A stretch of DNA of 60,710 nt from Marinimicrococcus sp033875255 (GTDB lineage Bacteria; Pseudomonadota; Alphaproteobacteria; Geminicoccales; Geminicoccaceae): the NCBI GenBank assembly GCA_033875255.1, contig JAWZSN010000030.1:1-60710 (forward strand). The letters run 5' to 3'. A program made the translations under genes and the position numbers. The notes beneath the pieces are model-generated. The model saw only the letters and a list, made by a program, of their open reading frames with translations, was not told where the DNA came from and did no database searches. Position 1 is the first letter of the stretch. The number at the start of each line of letters is the position of its first letter. Below are positions 1 through 9,168 of the stretch, one piece after another.

Positions 1-48
1 TAAGACGGTGTGAACGTCCTTGGCAGAGATGGCCGGCAGCCGCGCCCG

Positions 49-174
49 GTTCACGCTTCTTCAACCTTTGCTGTGGCACTCTCGCGGATGGTGGGAGAGG
101 TGCCGCTGCAGGGTTCCGCGGCGGCAAAGTCCCACGCCAGCAGGATGTTGAAGCCGGGTTAAGAGAGCGTGAAC
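49..174 (+). repeat. MITE-like element, copy A
   Basis: A 126-bp unit bounded by imperfect inverted ends: GTTCACGCTTCTTCAACC at the left and GGGTTAAGAGAGCGTGAAC at the right. The core contains a GC-rich motif (GGATGGTGGGAGAGGTGCCG) shared with the copies near 203, 752 and 58678-59636. The tail of a further copy (TAAGACGGTGTGAACG) lies at 1-16, cut by the window edge. No coding capacity is apparent. Confidence 0.65.
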
Positions 175-202
175 GGGGTCTGGTGGCAGGTCGGCACGAT
201 CG

Positions 203-300
203 GTTCACGTTTCCTCAACCTTTGCCGTGGCATCCTCGCGGATGGTGGGAGAGGCGCGGCCGCAGGGCACCACGGCGGTGGAGCCCTACCCGAACAGGAT
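203..300 (+). repeat. MITE-like element, copy B (3' end lost)
   Basis: Starts with GTTCACGTTTCCTCAACC and follows copy A through the GGATGGTGGGAGAGG core, but the closing inverted end is missing. The sequence instead runs into the remnant IS630 transposase that starts (on the other strand) near 332. It lies 154 bp after copy A in the same orientation. Confidence 0.5.
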
Positions 301-331
301 GCAGGGGACGGCTTGGAGCGCAATCCCATCG

Positions 332-745
332 GTCCGGATCATAGCCGCAGGCCCTGAAGCAGTCGGCTGGCGTGAAGGCGCCGGCGATGCGGTCGATGGC
401 GGCGGGGAGCGCGTCGAAGGTCCGGGCGGCGGTCCTTCGGAGCATCGCCTCGAGCCTGGCGAAGGCGTTCTCGGTGGGGGTAAGGTCGGGGCTGTAGGGC
501 GGAAGGAACAGGACTGGCGCCGGCTGCCCCGAGGAGGGCGCGGGTGCGCGATCGCCTGCGGCTGGAGAGCTTGTCCGGGATCGCGATGCCGCCGCGCCGC
601 AGCCCGGGCACGAGCGCTTTTCCGACAGGGGTCCCGAACGCGCGGGGGCTGTTCGCACCGGCGGACGCGAGGGGTGTGATCGTGCCGCGCATCGTCAGGG
701 CGCCGGTGAGGATGGCCGGCACCCGGTGGCTGGGCGCAAAGCCCG
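332..745 (-). pseudogene. IS630-family transposase, C-terminal remnant with frameshift
   Basis: Reading leftwards, two overlapping frames together give the last third of an IS630 DDE transposase. The first has TGALTMRGTITPLASAG and the second has VLFLPPYSPDLTPTENAFAR followed by a helix-rich tail ending in GYDPDRW. The PPYSPDLxPxEN box holds the family's third catalytic residue. The frame changes near 540, so no intact product is made. The N-terminal part appears separately at 1265-1545 in the same orientation, and MITE-like sequence lies between them. Confidence 0.75.
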
Positions 746-751
746 TGCGAC

Positions 752-878
752 GTTCACGGTGTCTTAACCCGGCTGCCACATCCTGCTGGGGTGGGACTGC
801 GCCGCCGCGAGACTCCTGCGGCGGCACCTCTCCGACCATCCAGGACAATGCCGCGGCCAACGTTGAAGAACCGTGAAC
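752..878 (-). repeat. MITE-like element, copy C
   Basis: A 127-bp unit in the opposite orientation to copies A and B. Its ends are GTTCACGGTGTCTTAACC and GTTGAAGAACCGTGAAC, which are inverted relative to each other over about 18 bp. It sits between the two halves of the IS630 remnant. A more degenerate minus-strand copy can be followed at about 1040-1185 (GCGGATGGTGGGAAAGGTG read on the minus strand). Confidence 0.6.
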
Positions 879-1264
879 CGGCCGCGGACGCCTGCCATGA
901 AGAAGGATGAATCCCGCCCCGCACCAGCACCGTCGCCAGACCGACAGAAGCGGAACCGGAAAGCCGTCACGCCTCGCCCGGCACCGTCTCCCGGGCACCC
1001 GCCCCGGGGAGGAGTTGCGCCCCCCGATCCGCCCTTCACCTTGCCCCGCCCGCCAGCGCCTTCACCGCGTCCTCACCTTTCCCCGTTACCCTGCTGGCGC
1101 GGGACTCTGCGCCACCCTATGGCCCTCGGCCGCACCTTTCCCACCATCCGCAGAAATACCGCAGGGACTCTTGAGGCCGGGGCAGCCGCTCGCCCCGCGG
1201 GCAGCGTCCGGGCGTGCGGGCCAGGTCTGCCTTCTCCTCCCTCACGGGGGCGCTGCCTTCGCGC

Positions 1265-1545
1265 ATCGATGAATACCAGCCGCACGGGATCGCGATCCGT
1301 CCGACCGTCGCACCAGGCCTGCCGGCGGTTCAGGACGTGGGCGCGGTCCTGCGCTGTCGCATGTCCGGCCCTTCTTTCGCGTCAGGCCGTGGCGGCGGCA
1401 GAGGCGCTGCAGCGTGCCGTAGCCGAAACGGTGGCGGCGAGCCGCCAAGGCAGCGCGCAGTTCCTCGGCGGCGTTATCGCCAGCGGCGCCCGGATCAGCC
1501 CGCCCTGCGCCTCGCTGCGGGCGGAGCGGCGCTCTCCGGGGTCGG
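1265..1545 (-). pseudogene. IS630-family transposase, N-terminal remnant
   Basis: Minus-strand fragments in different frames match the start of an IS630 transposase: GERRSARSEAQGGLIRALA-like near 1537, then NAAEELRAALAARR and YGTLQRLCRRHGLTRKK (1475-1347), then RLVFID (about 1285-1268), which carries the first catalytic Asp region. At least two frameshifts are needed to join them, so the gene is dead. With the 332-745 fragment this looks like one element split by about 500 bp of inserted repeat sequence. The 275 bp further left, up to the RES gene, hold nothing I recognise. Confidence 0.65.
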
Positions 1546-1819
1546 TCGGGACGGGCACCGCCGCGCGTCCGCTCCAGCCCCCGCCACGGCTCCCGCCGGC
1601 AGCGCTGCCGCCGAACAGCGCCGCCGCCCCGAGGACCGGGAGGCGAGGATCGAGGAGTGGCATTCCCGTCATCCCCGCCGAGCTTCTCGCCCGGCCGGCA
1701 TTTCGGATCCGAACTGCAGCTCGAAGGGGCTCCCTTTCGATTCAAGAAGATGGGATCGTGCTCTGAAGGCGGCGAGGATGGCGCTGATCCCGCTGGAAAA
1801 CGGAAGCCGCGGGAGACGA

Positions 1820-2356
1820 TCACCGCCAGGAGAGATCGTCGATGGGCAAGCGTCCGGCATCGTCGATCACCTGCACGCGATGCGGCAGCTCGCGGCTCCA
1901 GCGCCAGAGCACCAGGTTGAGATCGCGCGCAGGGTCGGCACCGGGAGCGAAGCTGCGCACCCGGATGCCCGCGACCCGCTGCGCCCGCAGACGCTCGGCC
2001 AGCGCCCAGCTCGGCGGAACGAGCCCCCGGCCCGCCAAGTCCTCCCAGCCGCAGGCGAGGCTCGCGGCATCGGTCTCGAGAATGGCCAGCACCGCCATAT
2101 CGGTGAGGTCGACAATGTCCGTGCAATCGACCTCGTAGGCGCACAGGGTCAGGGGCTGCGGCTTGAACGGGAAGCCCTGCTGGGCCTCCAGCCATGCCGT
2201 CTCGGGCCGGAGCGACGTATAGAGCGCGGCGCTACCCGGCGGGTTGAAGCGGCCGCCATGGCGGCGTGCGCCCTCTCCCGACTCCGGGGCGTGCGACCAG
2301 CGCGGATTGTGGCCCCGGTAGACGAGGCCCTGCTGCCGGCCGGTCGGCAAGCTCAA
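1820..2356 (-). CDS. RES-domain toxin
   Basis: A 178-residue protein of the RES family, the toxin half of type II RES/Xre systems. Characterised members (MbcT, ParT, the Pseudomonas Res toxins) attack NAD+ or ADP-ribosylate targets. Family features visible are YRGHNPRW with the conserved Arg near the start, GGRFNPPGSAALYTS with the Arg and Tyr, and ETAWLEAQQ. The start is TTG at 2356, overlapping the antitoxin TGA by four bases (TTGA), which implies translational coupling. The gene order antitoxin-then-toxin is standard for the family. The exact catalytic chemistry is inferred from relatives. Confidence 0.85.
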   Translation of the reverse strand: MSLPTGRQQGLVYRGHNPRWSHAPESGEGARRHGGRFNPPGSAALYTSLRPETAWLEAQQGFPFKPQPLTLCAYEVDCTDIVDLTDMAVLAILETDAASLACGWEDLAGRGLVPPSWALAERLRAQRVAGIRVRSFAPGADPARDLNLVLWRWSRELPHRVQVIDDAGRLPIDDLSWR

Positions 2357-2721
2357 GCGTAGCCGCCCTCGGCGATCCGGCTGAGATAGCGCTTGACGGC
2401 CTCGGCGCGACCTTCCTTGACCAGGTCCTCGGCGGTCTTGTCGCCGAACGACGGCAAGGGCTGGGAGCGGTACCAGGCGAAGGCCTGGGGCACCGAGCCC
2501 GCCCAGCCCTGGACGCGGTTGATGATCTCCACCACGTCACGTAGCCGGGCCTGGGTGGCGCGATTGCGCAGCCGCGCCGTCTTGGAGACCGCGTCGCGCG
2601 ACAGGCCGAAGGCGTTCGCCAGCTCGCCCCTGGTGACGTGTAGCCGCTCGACCAGCCGGTCGGTCGCGACGAAGCCTTCGCCGGTGATCACCTCGATCAG
2701 AAACCGTTCTTGCGTCAGCAT
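2353..2721 (-). CDS. Xre/MbcA/ParS-type antitoxin
   Basis: A 122-residue antitoxin that pairs with the RES protein. Residues about 25-60 form a helix-turn-helix (LHVTRGELANAFGLSRDAVS). The C-terminal half (about 65-122) is the DUF2384-type toxin-binding domain, with VQGWAGSVPQAFAWYRSQP. I chose ATG 2721 because an upstream extension would run into the neighbouring GGDEF-EAL gene and would lose the family's usual length. A 7-bp inverted repeat lies 19 bp upstream and is a plausible operator for autorepression. Confidence 0.85.
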   Translation of the reverse strand: MLTQERFLIEVITGEGFVATDRLVERLHVTRGELANAFGLSRDAVSKTARLRNRATQARLRDVVEIINRVQGWAGSVPQAFAWYRSQPLPSFGDKTAEDLVKEGRAEAVKRYLSRIAEGGYA

Positions 2722-2739
2722 CGTCGCTTGCCCCACGAA

Positions 2740-2759
2740 ATGCCCTTTATTCAGGGCAT
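2740..2759 (-). promoter_or_regulatory. Candidate operator of the Xre/RES operon
   Basis: Perfect inverted repeat ATGCCCT-GAATAA-AGGGCAT (minus-strand reading) located 19 bp upstream of the antitoxin start. Xre-type antitoxins repress their own promoter through such palindromes, so this is the likely binding site. That role is inferred from position and symmetry alone. Confidence 0.5.
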
Positions 2760-2803
2760 AGTGTAGGACATTGCACCGGCCGATCCAAGAGGCAAGCGCG
2801 CGC

Positions 2804-4981
2804 TCACCATTGTCCGGACATGGCCAGCGGCAACGGCGCGCCGCTTTCCGGCTCCGCCAGGATCGCTGACCCCCCGCGCCGGTCCTCGTCCGGATGGAGG
2901 TCGCATCGCGGCTCGCGAGACTGGCCGGCCAGCAGGCCGGCATAAGGTGCCGGCGTGCCGTAGAGAAAGCCCTGGATCTCGTGGCAGGCATGGCTTTCGA
3001 GGAACCTCGCCTGCTCCTCCACCTCGACTCCCTCGGCGGTGACCGTCATGCCGAGCGAGTGACCGAGGCCGATGATGGCGGCGACGATGGCGTCGACATT
3101 GCGATCGACATTGAGATTACCGATGAAGGACCGATCGATCTTGAGCTTGTCGAACGGGAACTGCCAAAGATAGGCGAGGCTGGAATAGCCGGTGCCGAAA
3201 TCGTCCATGGCGATGCGCACGCCCATCGCCTTGAGGCGGGACAGCGTCGCGAGCGTGGTCTCGGTGTGGTTGAGCAGCAGGCTCTCGGTGATCTCCAGCT
3301 CCAACCGGTCCGGCTCCAGGTCGGCGGCCTCCAGCGCCTCGGCCACCATCGCCACGATGTCGCCGGAGCGGAACTGCGCGGGGGACAGATTGACCGAGAC
3401 CTTGAGCGGCGGCAGCCAGCGAGCCGCGTCGCGGCAGGCCTGCTGCATCACCCAGCGACCCAGAGGCTCGATCAGGCCGGTCTCCTCGGCCACCGTGATG
3501 AAGGTATCCGGCCCGACGAGACCATGGCGCGGATGCTGCCAGCGCAAGAGCGCCTCGTAGGAGCGGATCTCCTTCGTGGCGAGGTCGTGCTGCGGCTGGT
3601 AGTGCAGCATGAACTCCCCCCGGTCGATGCCGCGCCGCAGCTCCTGCTCGAGCTGCAGCCGGGCATGCACCGCGCGGTTCATCCCCTCCTCGAAGAAGCG
3701 GAAGGTGCCGCGGCCGTCGGCCTTGGCGCGGTAGAGCGCCAGATCGGCGCTCTTGAGGAGCTGTGCCGCGTCGGGGCCGTCGGCCGGGTACAGCGCTATG
3801 CCGACGCTGGTGGCCACGGTGACCTGGTGGCCGCCGACCTCGACCGGCACGGAGAGGATCTCCACCAGTCGGCGTGCCAGGGTTTCCGCTGCGGCGGGGT
3901 GCCCCATGCTCGTCTGGACGAGGGCGAACTCGTCGCCGCCAAGGCGGGCCACCGCGTCGACCTCTCGCACCGAGCCCTGCAGCCGCGCGGCCACCGCCTG
4001 CAGCAGGAGATCCCCCACGGCGTGGCCGAGACCGTCATTGACCTCCTTGAAGCGGTCGAGGTCGAGAAACAGCACCGCCAGCATCATGCCGTCGCGGGTC
4101 GCGCGCGCCAGCGCCTGGCTCAGCTGCTCGTGGAACATGCCGCGATTCGGCAGCCCGGTCAGGCCATCGTGGTGCGCCAGATAATGAATGCGCGCCTCGG
4201 CGAGCTTGCGCTCGGTCACGTCCTGGGTGGTGCCGCGCAGCCCGATCGCCTGGCCATGCTCGTCGAGCAGCACCGCTATGTGCTCGTCGAGGAACCGTTC
4301 CTCGCCATCTGGCAGGCGGATCCGGTAATCGACCGTGGCATCGCCGCCCTCGGCCCCGACCCTGGCGCAAGCGCAGTCGAGCTCCTCGCGGTCGTCCGGG
4401 TGCACCCGGGCGAGCCAGCTATGCCGATCCGGCGCTCCCTCGCCTGCGCCACGGCCGTAAAGACGGAACATCTCGGCCGACCAGTCGATCCGTCCGCTCT
4501 CCAGATCCCACTGCCAGCTCCCCAGATGAGCCAGACGCTGGGCCTCGGCGAGACGCAGCTTTTGGATCTCGACCTCCTGCACCGCCCGGCTGGCGCGCAG
4601 CATGTAGCGCACGCGGTGGGCGAGAATCGTCCAGTTCAGCGGCTTTGTCACGAAGTCGGTGGCGCCGGCCTCGTAGGCCCGGTTGATGCTGTCGACGTCC
4701 TCCAGTCCGGTGATCATCAAGATCGGCGCGTTGCTGCCACCCGGCAAAGCGCGCATCGCGGCGCAGGCATCGAAGCCGTGCATCTCCTTCATCATGACGT
4801 CGAGCAGCACGACGTCCGGCCGCAGCCGGGCGAAGGCGGCCACGGCGGGGCGCCCGTCATCGACCTCCTCGACGGCAAAGCCCGCCTGCTCCAGCACCTC
4901 GCGGGTGAGAAAGCGGATCATCTGGTCGTCGTCGGCGACAAGCACCAGCGGCTGTTCGCGTCCCGGACGGCTCAAGCGCAA
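2804..4981 (-). CDS. Response regulator with PAS, GGDEF and EAL domains
   Basis: A 725-residue bifunctional cyclic-di-GMP enzyme. Domains in order: receiver (1-130, phosphoacceptor Asp61 in LLDVMM), PAS/PAC (about 145-265, ending in TTQDVTERK), GGDEF (about 270-435) and EAL (about 445-700). The cyclase motif GGDEF is intact at 348-352, and an RxxD inhibitory site sits exactly five residues before it (REVD, 339-342). The phosphodiesterase motif EAL is intact at 476-478, with DDFGTGYSSL and DKLKIDRSF further on. Both activities are therefore possible. The start overlaps the end of the hybrid kinase by 10 bp, so the two are co-translated and the kinase is the likely phosphodonor. Confidence 0.93.
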   Translation of the reverse strand: MRLSRPGREQPLVLVADDDQMIRFLTREVLEQAGFAVEEVDDGRPAVAAFARLRPDVVLLDVMMKEMHGFDACAAMRALPGGSNAPILMITGLEDVDSINRAYEAGATDFVTKPLNWTILAHRVRYMLRASRAVQEVEIQKLRLAEAQRLAHLGSWQWDLESGRIDWSAEMFRLYGRGAGEGAPDRHSWLARVHPDDREELDCACARVGAEGGDATVDYRIRLPDGEERFLDEHIAVLLDEHGQAIGLRGTTQDVTERKLAEARIHYLAHHDGLTGLPNRGMFHEQLSQALARATRDGMMLAVLFLDLDRFKEVNDGLGHAVGDLLLQAVAARLQGSVREVDAVARLGGDEFALVQTSMGHPAAAETLARRLVEILSVPVEVGGHQVTVATSVGIALYPADGPDAAQLLKSADLALYRAKADGRGTFRFFEEGMNRAVHARLQLEQELRRGIDRGEFMLHYQPQHDLATKEIRSYEALLRWQHPRHGLVGPDTFITVAEETGLIEPLGRWVMQQACRDAARWLPPLKVSVNLSPAQFRSGDIVAMVAEALEAADLEPDRLELEITESLLLNHTETTLATLSRLKAMGVRIAMDDFGTGYSSLAYLWQFPFDKLKIDRSFIGNLNVDRNVDAIVAAIIGLGHSLGMTVTAEGVEVEEQARFLESHACHEIQGFLYGTPAPYAGLLAGQSREPRCDLHPDEDRRGGSAILAEPESGAPLPLAMSGQW

Positions 4982-7900
4982 TGCTCCAGTTCTTCCTCGA
5001 GGGCCAGGCGAACACGCTCATAGAAGGCGGCGATCCCGGACGCGGCGGCAGCGGCCTCGTCGATACGGCCGGCGCGCGCCATCGTCTCGACCGTCCTGCA
5101 CTGCGCTGCGAGCTCCAGCGCGCCGAGATTGGCGCTGCTCGACTTGAGCGCATGCGCAGCCTCGACCATGGCTTGGGCATCACCGCTGGCGGCGCCCTGT
5201 GCAAGACGCTCGACAAGCCCCGGCGTGCTGCCGAAATAAAGATGGATGGCGCGGCCCAGCACGCTCGGCTGACCCGGCCGCCGCAGCTCGCGAAGCGTGT
5301 CGAGGGTGCGCCGGTCCAAAACGGCCGGCTCGTCCCGAGACTGGCCGGCGGCCACCGCTTCGCCGGTCGGCTCCGCGGCGGCATGCTCGGCCGCCGGCAG
5401 CCAGCGCTCCAGCACCGCCCGCATCTCCTCGGCGGTGAACGGCTTGCCCAGATAGTCGTTCATGCCTGCCTCGAGGCATCTCTCGCGGTCGCCACGCAGC
5501 GCGTGCGCGGTAAGCGCCACGATCGGCACGCCGGCAGCTCCCAGCCCGGCCTCCCGGCGCCTGATCTCGCGGGTCGCCGCGTAGCCGTCGAGACGCGGCA
5601 TCTGACAGTCCATCAGCACGAGGTCGTAGCGGGCCCGGGACAGGGCCGCCAGAGCCTCCTCGCCGTCACCGGCAACCTCCGCCTCGCAGCCGAGGCTGGC
5701 CAGGATCCCGAGCGCCACCTCCTGGTTCACGAGATTGTCCTCGGCCAGCAACACACGGCCCTGCCGCGCCACCGGCGCCACCGGTGCGACCGGTGCCACT
5801 GACGCTTCCTGCGGGCGTTCGCTCACCGCCGTCGCAGGACCGTCGCCCAGCGCCGAGACCAGGCAGTTATAGAGCTCCGACTGCCTTACCGGCTTCGAGA
5901 GGCGACGCCGGATGCCCGCCCGTCGCACCTCCTGCTTCATGTCCTCGAGCCCCATGGACGAGAGCATCACCAGCCTCGTAGAGCCGAAGGCCGGCTCGGC
6001 GCCGATCCGCCGCGCCAGCTCGAGACCGTCCATGCCCGGCATCATCATGTCGAGGATCGCGATGGCGAAGGGCCGGTTCTCCCGGACCGAGCGCCGCAGC
6101 AGCTCGAGGGCGCGCCAGGCGTCCTGTGCCTGCACCACCTCGACGCCCCAGGCGCCGAGCTGCTCTTGCAGGATCTCCCTGTTGCTGGCGGTGTCGTCGA
6201 CCACCAGCATGCGCGTGCCGTGCAGCGTGCCCGGCTGTACAGGGCGCTGGTCGGCTCCTGCCTGTCGTCGCAGGGTCGCGGTGAACCAGAAGGTCGAACC
6301 CTCGCCCGGCATGCTCGAGACCCCGATCTCGCCGCCCATCAGCTCGACCAGCTCCCTCGAGATGGCAAGGCCGAGGCCGGTGCCGCCGAACCTGCGGGTG
6401 GTCGTGCCATCGGCCTGCATGAAGGCACCGAAGATCCGCTCCTGGGCGTCGAGGGGAATACCGATGCCGCTGTCGCGAACCTCGAAACGCAGACGCACGC
6501 CATCCGGATCGATCTGAACCGGGTCGACCCGGACCACAACCTCGCCTTGCTCGGTAAACTTGATGGCATTGCCTACCAGATTGACCAGGATCTGCCGCAA
6601 CCTCCCCGCGTCGCCGGCCAGCGCCGTCGGCACCCGGGCGGGGATCAGGCAGCCGAGCTCCAGACCCTTGGCGTGAGCGCGACCGGCCTGGATCTCCATC
6701 AGGTCCTCGACCAGGACGCGCAGGTCGAAGTCGATCTCGTCGAGCTCCAGCTTGCCGGCCTCGATCTTGGAGAGGTCGAGCACGTCGTTGATGAGGGCCA
6801 GCAAGGTTTCCCCGGAGACCTGCACCATCTCGGCGAAGCGTCGCTGCCGCGCGTCGAGCGGCGTGCCGAGCAGCAGCTCGGTCATGCCCAGCACGCCGTT
6901 CATCGGGGTACGGATCTCGTGGCTCATGTTGGCGAGGAACTGGCTCTTGGTGCGGTTCGCCAGCTCGGCTGCCTCCTTGGCCTCGCGCAGCTCCTCGTGC
7001 TTGCGCGCGCGATCCCGGGCAGTCTCCTGGAACACGGTGAGGGCCGCCGCCATCTCGCCGATCTCGTCGCTGCGCCCGCGAAACGCCAGGTCGATATCGT
7101 TGTTGCCGTCGGCGAGCCGCTTCATCGCCCCGATCATCGAGGTGATCGGCCGCACCACGCTGTTGGCCGCAAGCCACCCTGCCGCCAGCACCGCGAGACA
7201 GACGATGCCGCCCAGCACCCACACCTGCAGGCGCAGACGGTCGATGCTGGCGAAGGCGACGTCCGCGGCGATCTTGGCTTCCATTTCCCAGAGCGGATCG
7301 CTGAGCGGGCCGACCGCCGTCGAGTGCAGCCTTTGGGCGAGATAGCCGTCCCGCTCGACCACGCCGTCGGTCAGCCCGTCGATCTCGGTCGTGGCCCCGC
7401 CCGCCCCGGCAGCTTCCCCGCTCCCGGCGGTGTGGTAGAGGGTCTCGCCGGTGAGGCGGTCGCGGAGCACGAGGACGCGGTCGGGGCCCTGTTCCGCCCC
7501 GGCCATGGAGACGGAAGCGAGCGAGCGCTGCACTGCCGCCCAGTCGATGACGCCGACCAGCCCGCCAATGATGGTCGAGCGGTCGTAGTCGGCGTGGATC
7601 GGCATCGCGAAGGTGAGCGCCCGGCCCTCGACGAGCTCGGAGCTTCCGACACGTCCGTGATAGTGGCGACCCGCCGCCACCGCCGCGGTGACCGGCAGCG
7701 CCGCCAGGTCCCGGCCGAGATTGTCGGGCCGCGTCGCCGCGATGACGCGCCCGGCCGATCCGACGACAGCGATCTCCGCGAGGTGAGGGTATTGCCCTCG
7801 CAGTGCGGCCAGCTCCTTCGCCAGATCGCCGCTCTCGTCCTCGATCAGCACGTCCTGCATGACCCGGAGCTTGCTCCAGGTCTCGAGATCGACGAGCGAG

Positions 7901-8076
7901 TCGGCGAGGAACAGCTCGAGCCGCGCCAGCGCCTCCTTGTTCACCAGCGCGAGATCCGCACTGATGAAGCCGCGCAGGGCGTCGCGGGCCGAGTAGAACA
8001 GCCCGGCCGAGACAATCACCAGCGGAAGCAGCGCGCACACGAGGAAGAGCGCGACCGCCTTTTGACGGAGCCGCAT
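4972..8076 (-). CDS. Hybrid sensor histidine kinase with two receivers and an HPt domain
   Basis: A 1034-residue membrane kinase. Helix at about 8-28, a periplasmic cache-like sensor (about 30-280), a second helix (about 284-306), HAMP (to about 360), then the dimerisation domain with the phosphorylated His386 in NMSHEIRTPMNG. The ATPase has GNAIKF and GTGLGLAI. Two receiver domains follow (about 625-745 and 770-890, the second with LMDCQMPRLDGY) and a C-terminal HPt domain with AAHALKSSSANLG. This is a complete BarA/ArcB-like phosphorelay in one chain. It lies between the secreted cache protein (18-bp gap) and the GGDEF-EAL regulator (overlap), so the three act as a unit controlling c-di-GMP. 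Confidence 0.93.
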   Translation of the reverse strand: MRLRQKAVALFLVCALLPLVIVSAGLFYSARDALRGFISADLALVNKEALARLELFLADSLVDLETWSKLRVMQDVLIEDESGDLAKELAALRGQYPHLAEIAVVGSAGRVIAATRPDNLGRDLAALPVTAAVAAGRHYHGRVGSSELVEGRALTFAMPIHADYDRSTIIGGLVGVIDWAAVQRSLASVSMAGAEQGPDRVLVLRDRLTGETLYHTAGSGEAAGAGGATTEIDGLTDGVVERDGYLAQRLHSTAVGPLSDPLWEMEAKIAADVAFASIDRLRLQVWVLGGIVCLAVLAAGWLAANSVVRPITSMIGAMKRLADGNNDIDLAFRGRSDEIGEMAAALTVFQETARDRARKHEELREAKEAAELANRTKSQFLANMSHEIRTPMNGVLGMTELLLGTPLDARQRRFAEMVQVSGETLLALINDVLDLSKIEAGKLELDEIDFDLRVLVEDLMEIQAGRAHAKGLELGCLIPARVPTALAGDAGRLRQILVNLVGNAIKFTEQGEVVVRVDPVQIDPDGVRLRFEVRDSGIGIPLDAQERIFGAFMQADGTTTRRFGGTGLGLAISRELVELMGGEIGVSSMPGEGSTFWFTATLRRQAGADQRPVQPGTLHGTRMLVVDDTASNREILQEQLGAWGVEVVQAQDAWRALELLRRSVRENRPFAIAILDMMMPGMDGLELARRIGAEPAFGSTRLVMLSSMGLEDMKQEVRRAGIRRRLSKPVRQSELYNCLVSALGDGPATAVSERPQEASVAPVAPVAPVARQGRVLLAEDNLVNQEVALGILASLGCEAEVAGDGEEALAALSRARYDLVLMDCQMPRLDGYAATREIRRREAGLGAAGVPIVALTAHALRGDRERCLEAGMNDYLGKPFTAEEMRAVLERWLPAAEHAAAEPTGEAVAAGQSRDEPAVLDRRTLDTLRELRRPGQPSVLGRAIHLYFGSTPGLVERLAQGAASGDAQAMVEAAHALKSSSANLGALELAAQCRTVETMARAGRIDEAAAAASGIAAFYERVRLALEEELEHCA

Positions 8077-8094
8077 GGACAGAAGCCGCCCCTG

Positions 8095-8922
8095 CTATTG
8101 CTGCTCGAAGGCGAGCAGCGTCCAGTTCTCGGCTTTTCTGGCAGCGACGGCGAACGTGCCCTCCGCCGTCGTCACCGTGCCGCCGCGCTCGCTGCCCAGG
8201 CGCTCGAGCAGCTCGTCGCGCGTCATGCCGCCGAAGGCGAACTCCTCGAAATAGGCGCCCTGCTCTTCCATCTCGCCCTGCCTGGCGACCGGAATGGCGC
8301 GGCGGCTGTCGGCGACCACGTAGCCCTCCTGGCTGACCGCGAGCACGAACGGCCCCGTCTCGCCCATGTCGCGGCTCACGATCGCCTGAAACACGTCGAG
8401 ACCGTGCTCGTAGTGCAGGATCGCTTTCTTGGTGCCGTCCACGACCACCGGGGTGATGTAGGCCAGCACCCACTTGTGGACGTCCTGGGAGATGTAGATC
8501 GGGGAGACGTAGACGGTGCGCGGCCGCTGCTCGAATGCCGGGGCGAAGAACGCGTTGCTCGCCTCCTCGGTCGAGAGATCGTGCGCGATGTCCTTGCCGA
8601 CGATCCGCGAGATCTCGTGCCCGTTCGGGTCGATCAGGCACATCTCCTCGACCTGGAAGCGATCCTGCACCGCCAGCGAGACCTGGTCGATCCGGTGCTT
8701 GTGCTTTTCCCTGGCACCATGGTCGTGCTCGGTGAAATAGGCGCCGAACGCCTCGTCCTGGGCGGCGTTGACAAGCGCCTTCCTCGCCCGGTGATGCAGC
8801 AGGTCGAGGATGCCCGCCTTGCGGGCGACCAGGGCCTGGACCTCGGGCACGCCGGCCGTCGCCTCGGCGGCCGCCAGGCTCAGGGCCGCCACCACCGCAT
8901 ACCGTAGACCTCGCCGCATCAT
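8095..8922 (-). CDS. Secreted cache-domain sensor protein
   Basis: A 275-residue exported protein, first gene of the signalling operon. The start at 8922 gives MMRRGLRYAVVAALSLAAAE, a clear signal peptide ending near ATAG; the longer start at 8979 would bury it. The mature part resembles a double-cache ligand-binding domain: an N-terminal long helix, then EEMCLIDPNGHEISRIVG, VYVSPIYISQDV, and a second lobe with FVLAVSQEGYVVAD. It has no membrane helix or enzymatic domain, so it probably binds a ligand in the periplasm and presents it to the kinase downstream. The ligand is unknown. Confidence 0.8.
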   Translation of the reverse strand: MMRRGLRYAVVAALSLAAAEATAGVPEVQALVARKAGILDLLHHRARKALVNAAQDEAFGAYFTEHDHGAREKHKHRIDQVSLAVQDRFQVEEMCLIDPNGHEISRIVGKDIAHDLSTEEASNAFFAPAFEQRPRTVYVSPIYISQDVHKWVLAYITPVVVDGTKKAILHYEHGLDVFQAIVSRDMGETGPFVLAVSQEGYVVADSRRAIPVARQGEMEEQGAYFEEFAFGGMTRDELLERLGSERGGTVTTAEGTFAVAARKAENWTLLAFEQQ

Positions 8923-9168
8923 TTCCTCATCCGTCCCCGCTGACCGTCGGCCGGACGCAGTCAGTCCTCCCGCGATCATGCACCGCCCCCGTTTAAGAAA
9001 GAGTTGCGTTCCGGCACATCACCTCGGCCGCCCTCTCTCAACCTGTCCGCGCATTTTCTCGTGGAAATTCTCTCTCCGCAATAGCCGAACGCACCCGGGC
9101 CCAGCCTGGGTGTGGCAAGCCCTTCAATAACCGGCGACTGCGGCGCGGATGCAGCAGATGCGGTAGCC

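Noticed and set aside
2894..5023. Long plus-strand frame opposite the GGDEF-EAL gene
   Set aside because: Antisense shadow caused by high GC; the composition (long Arg/Leu/Asp/His runs) matches no family and the sense gene has intact catalytic motifs.
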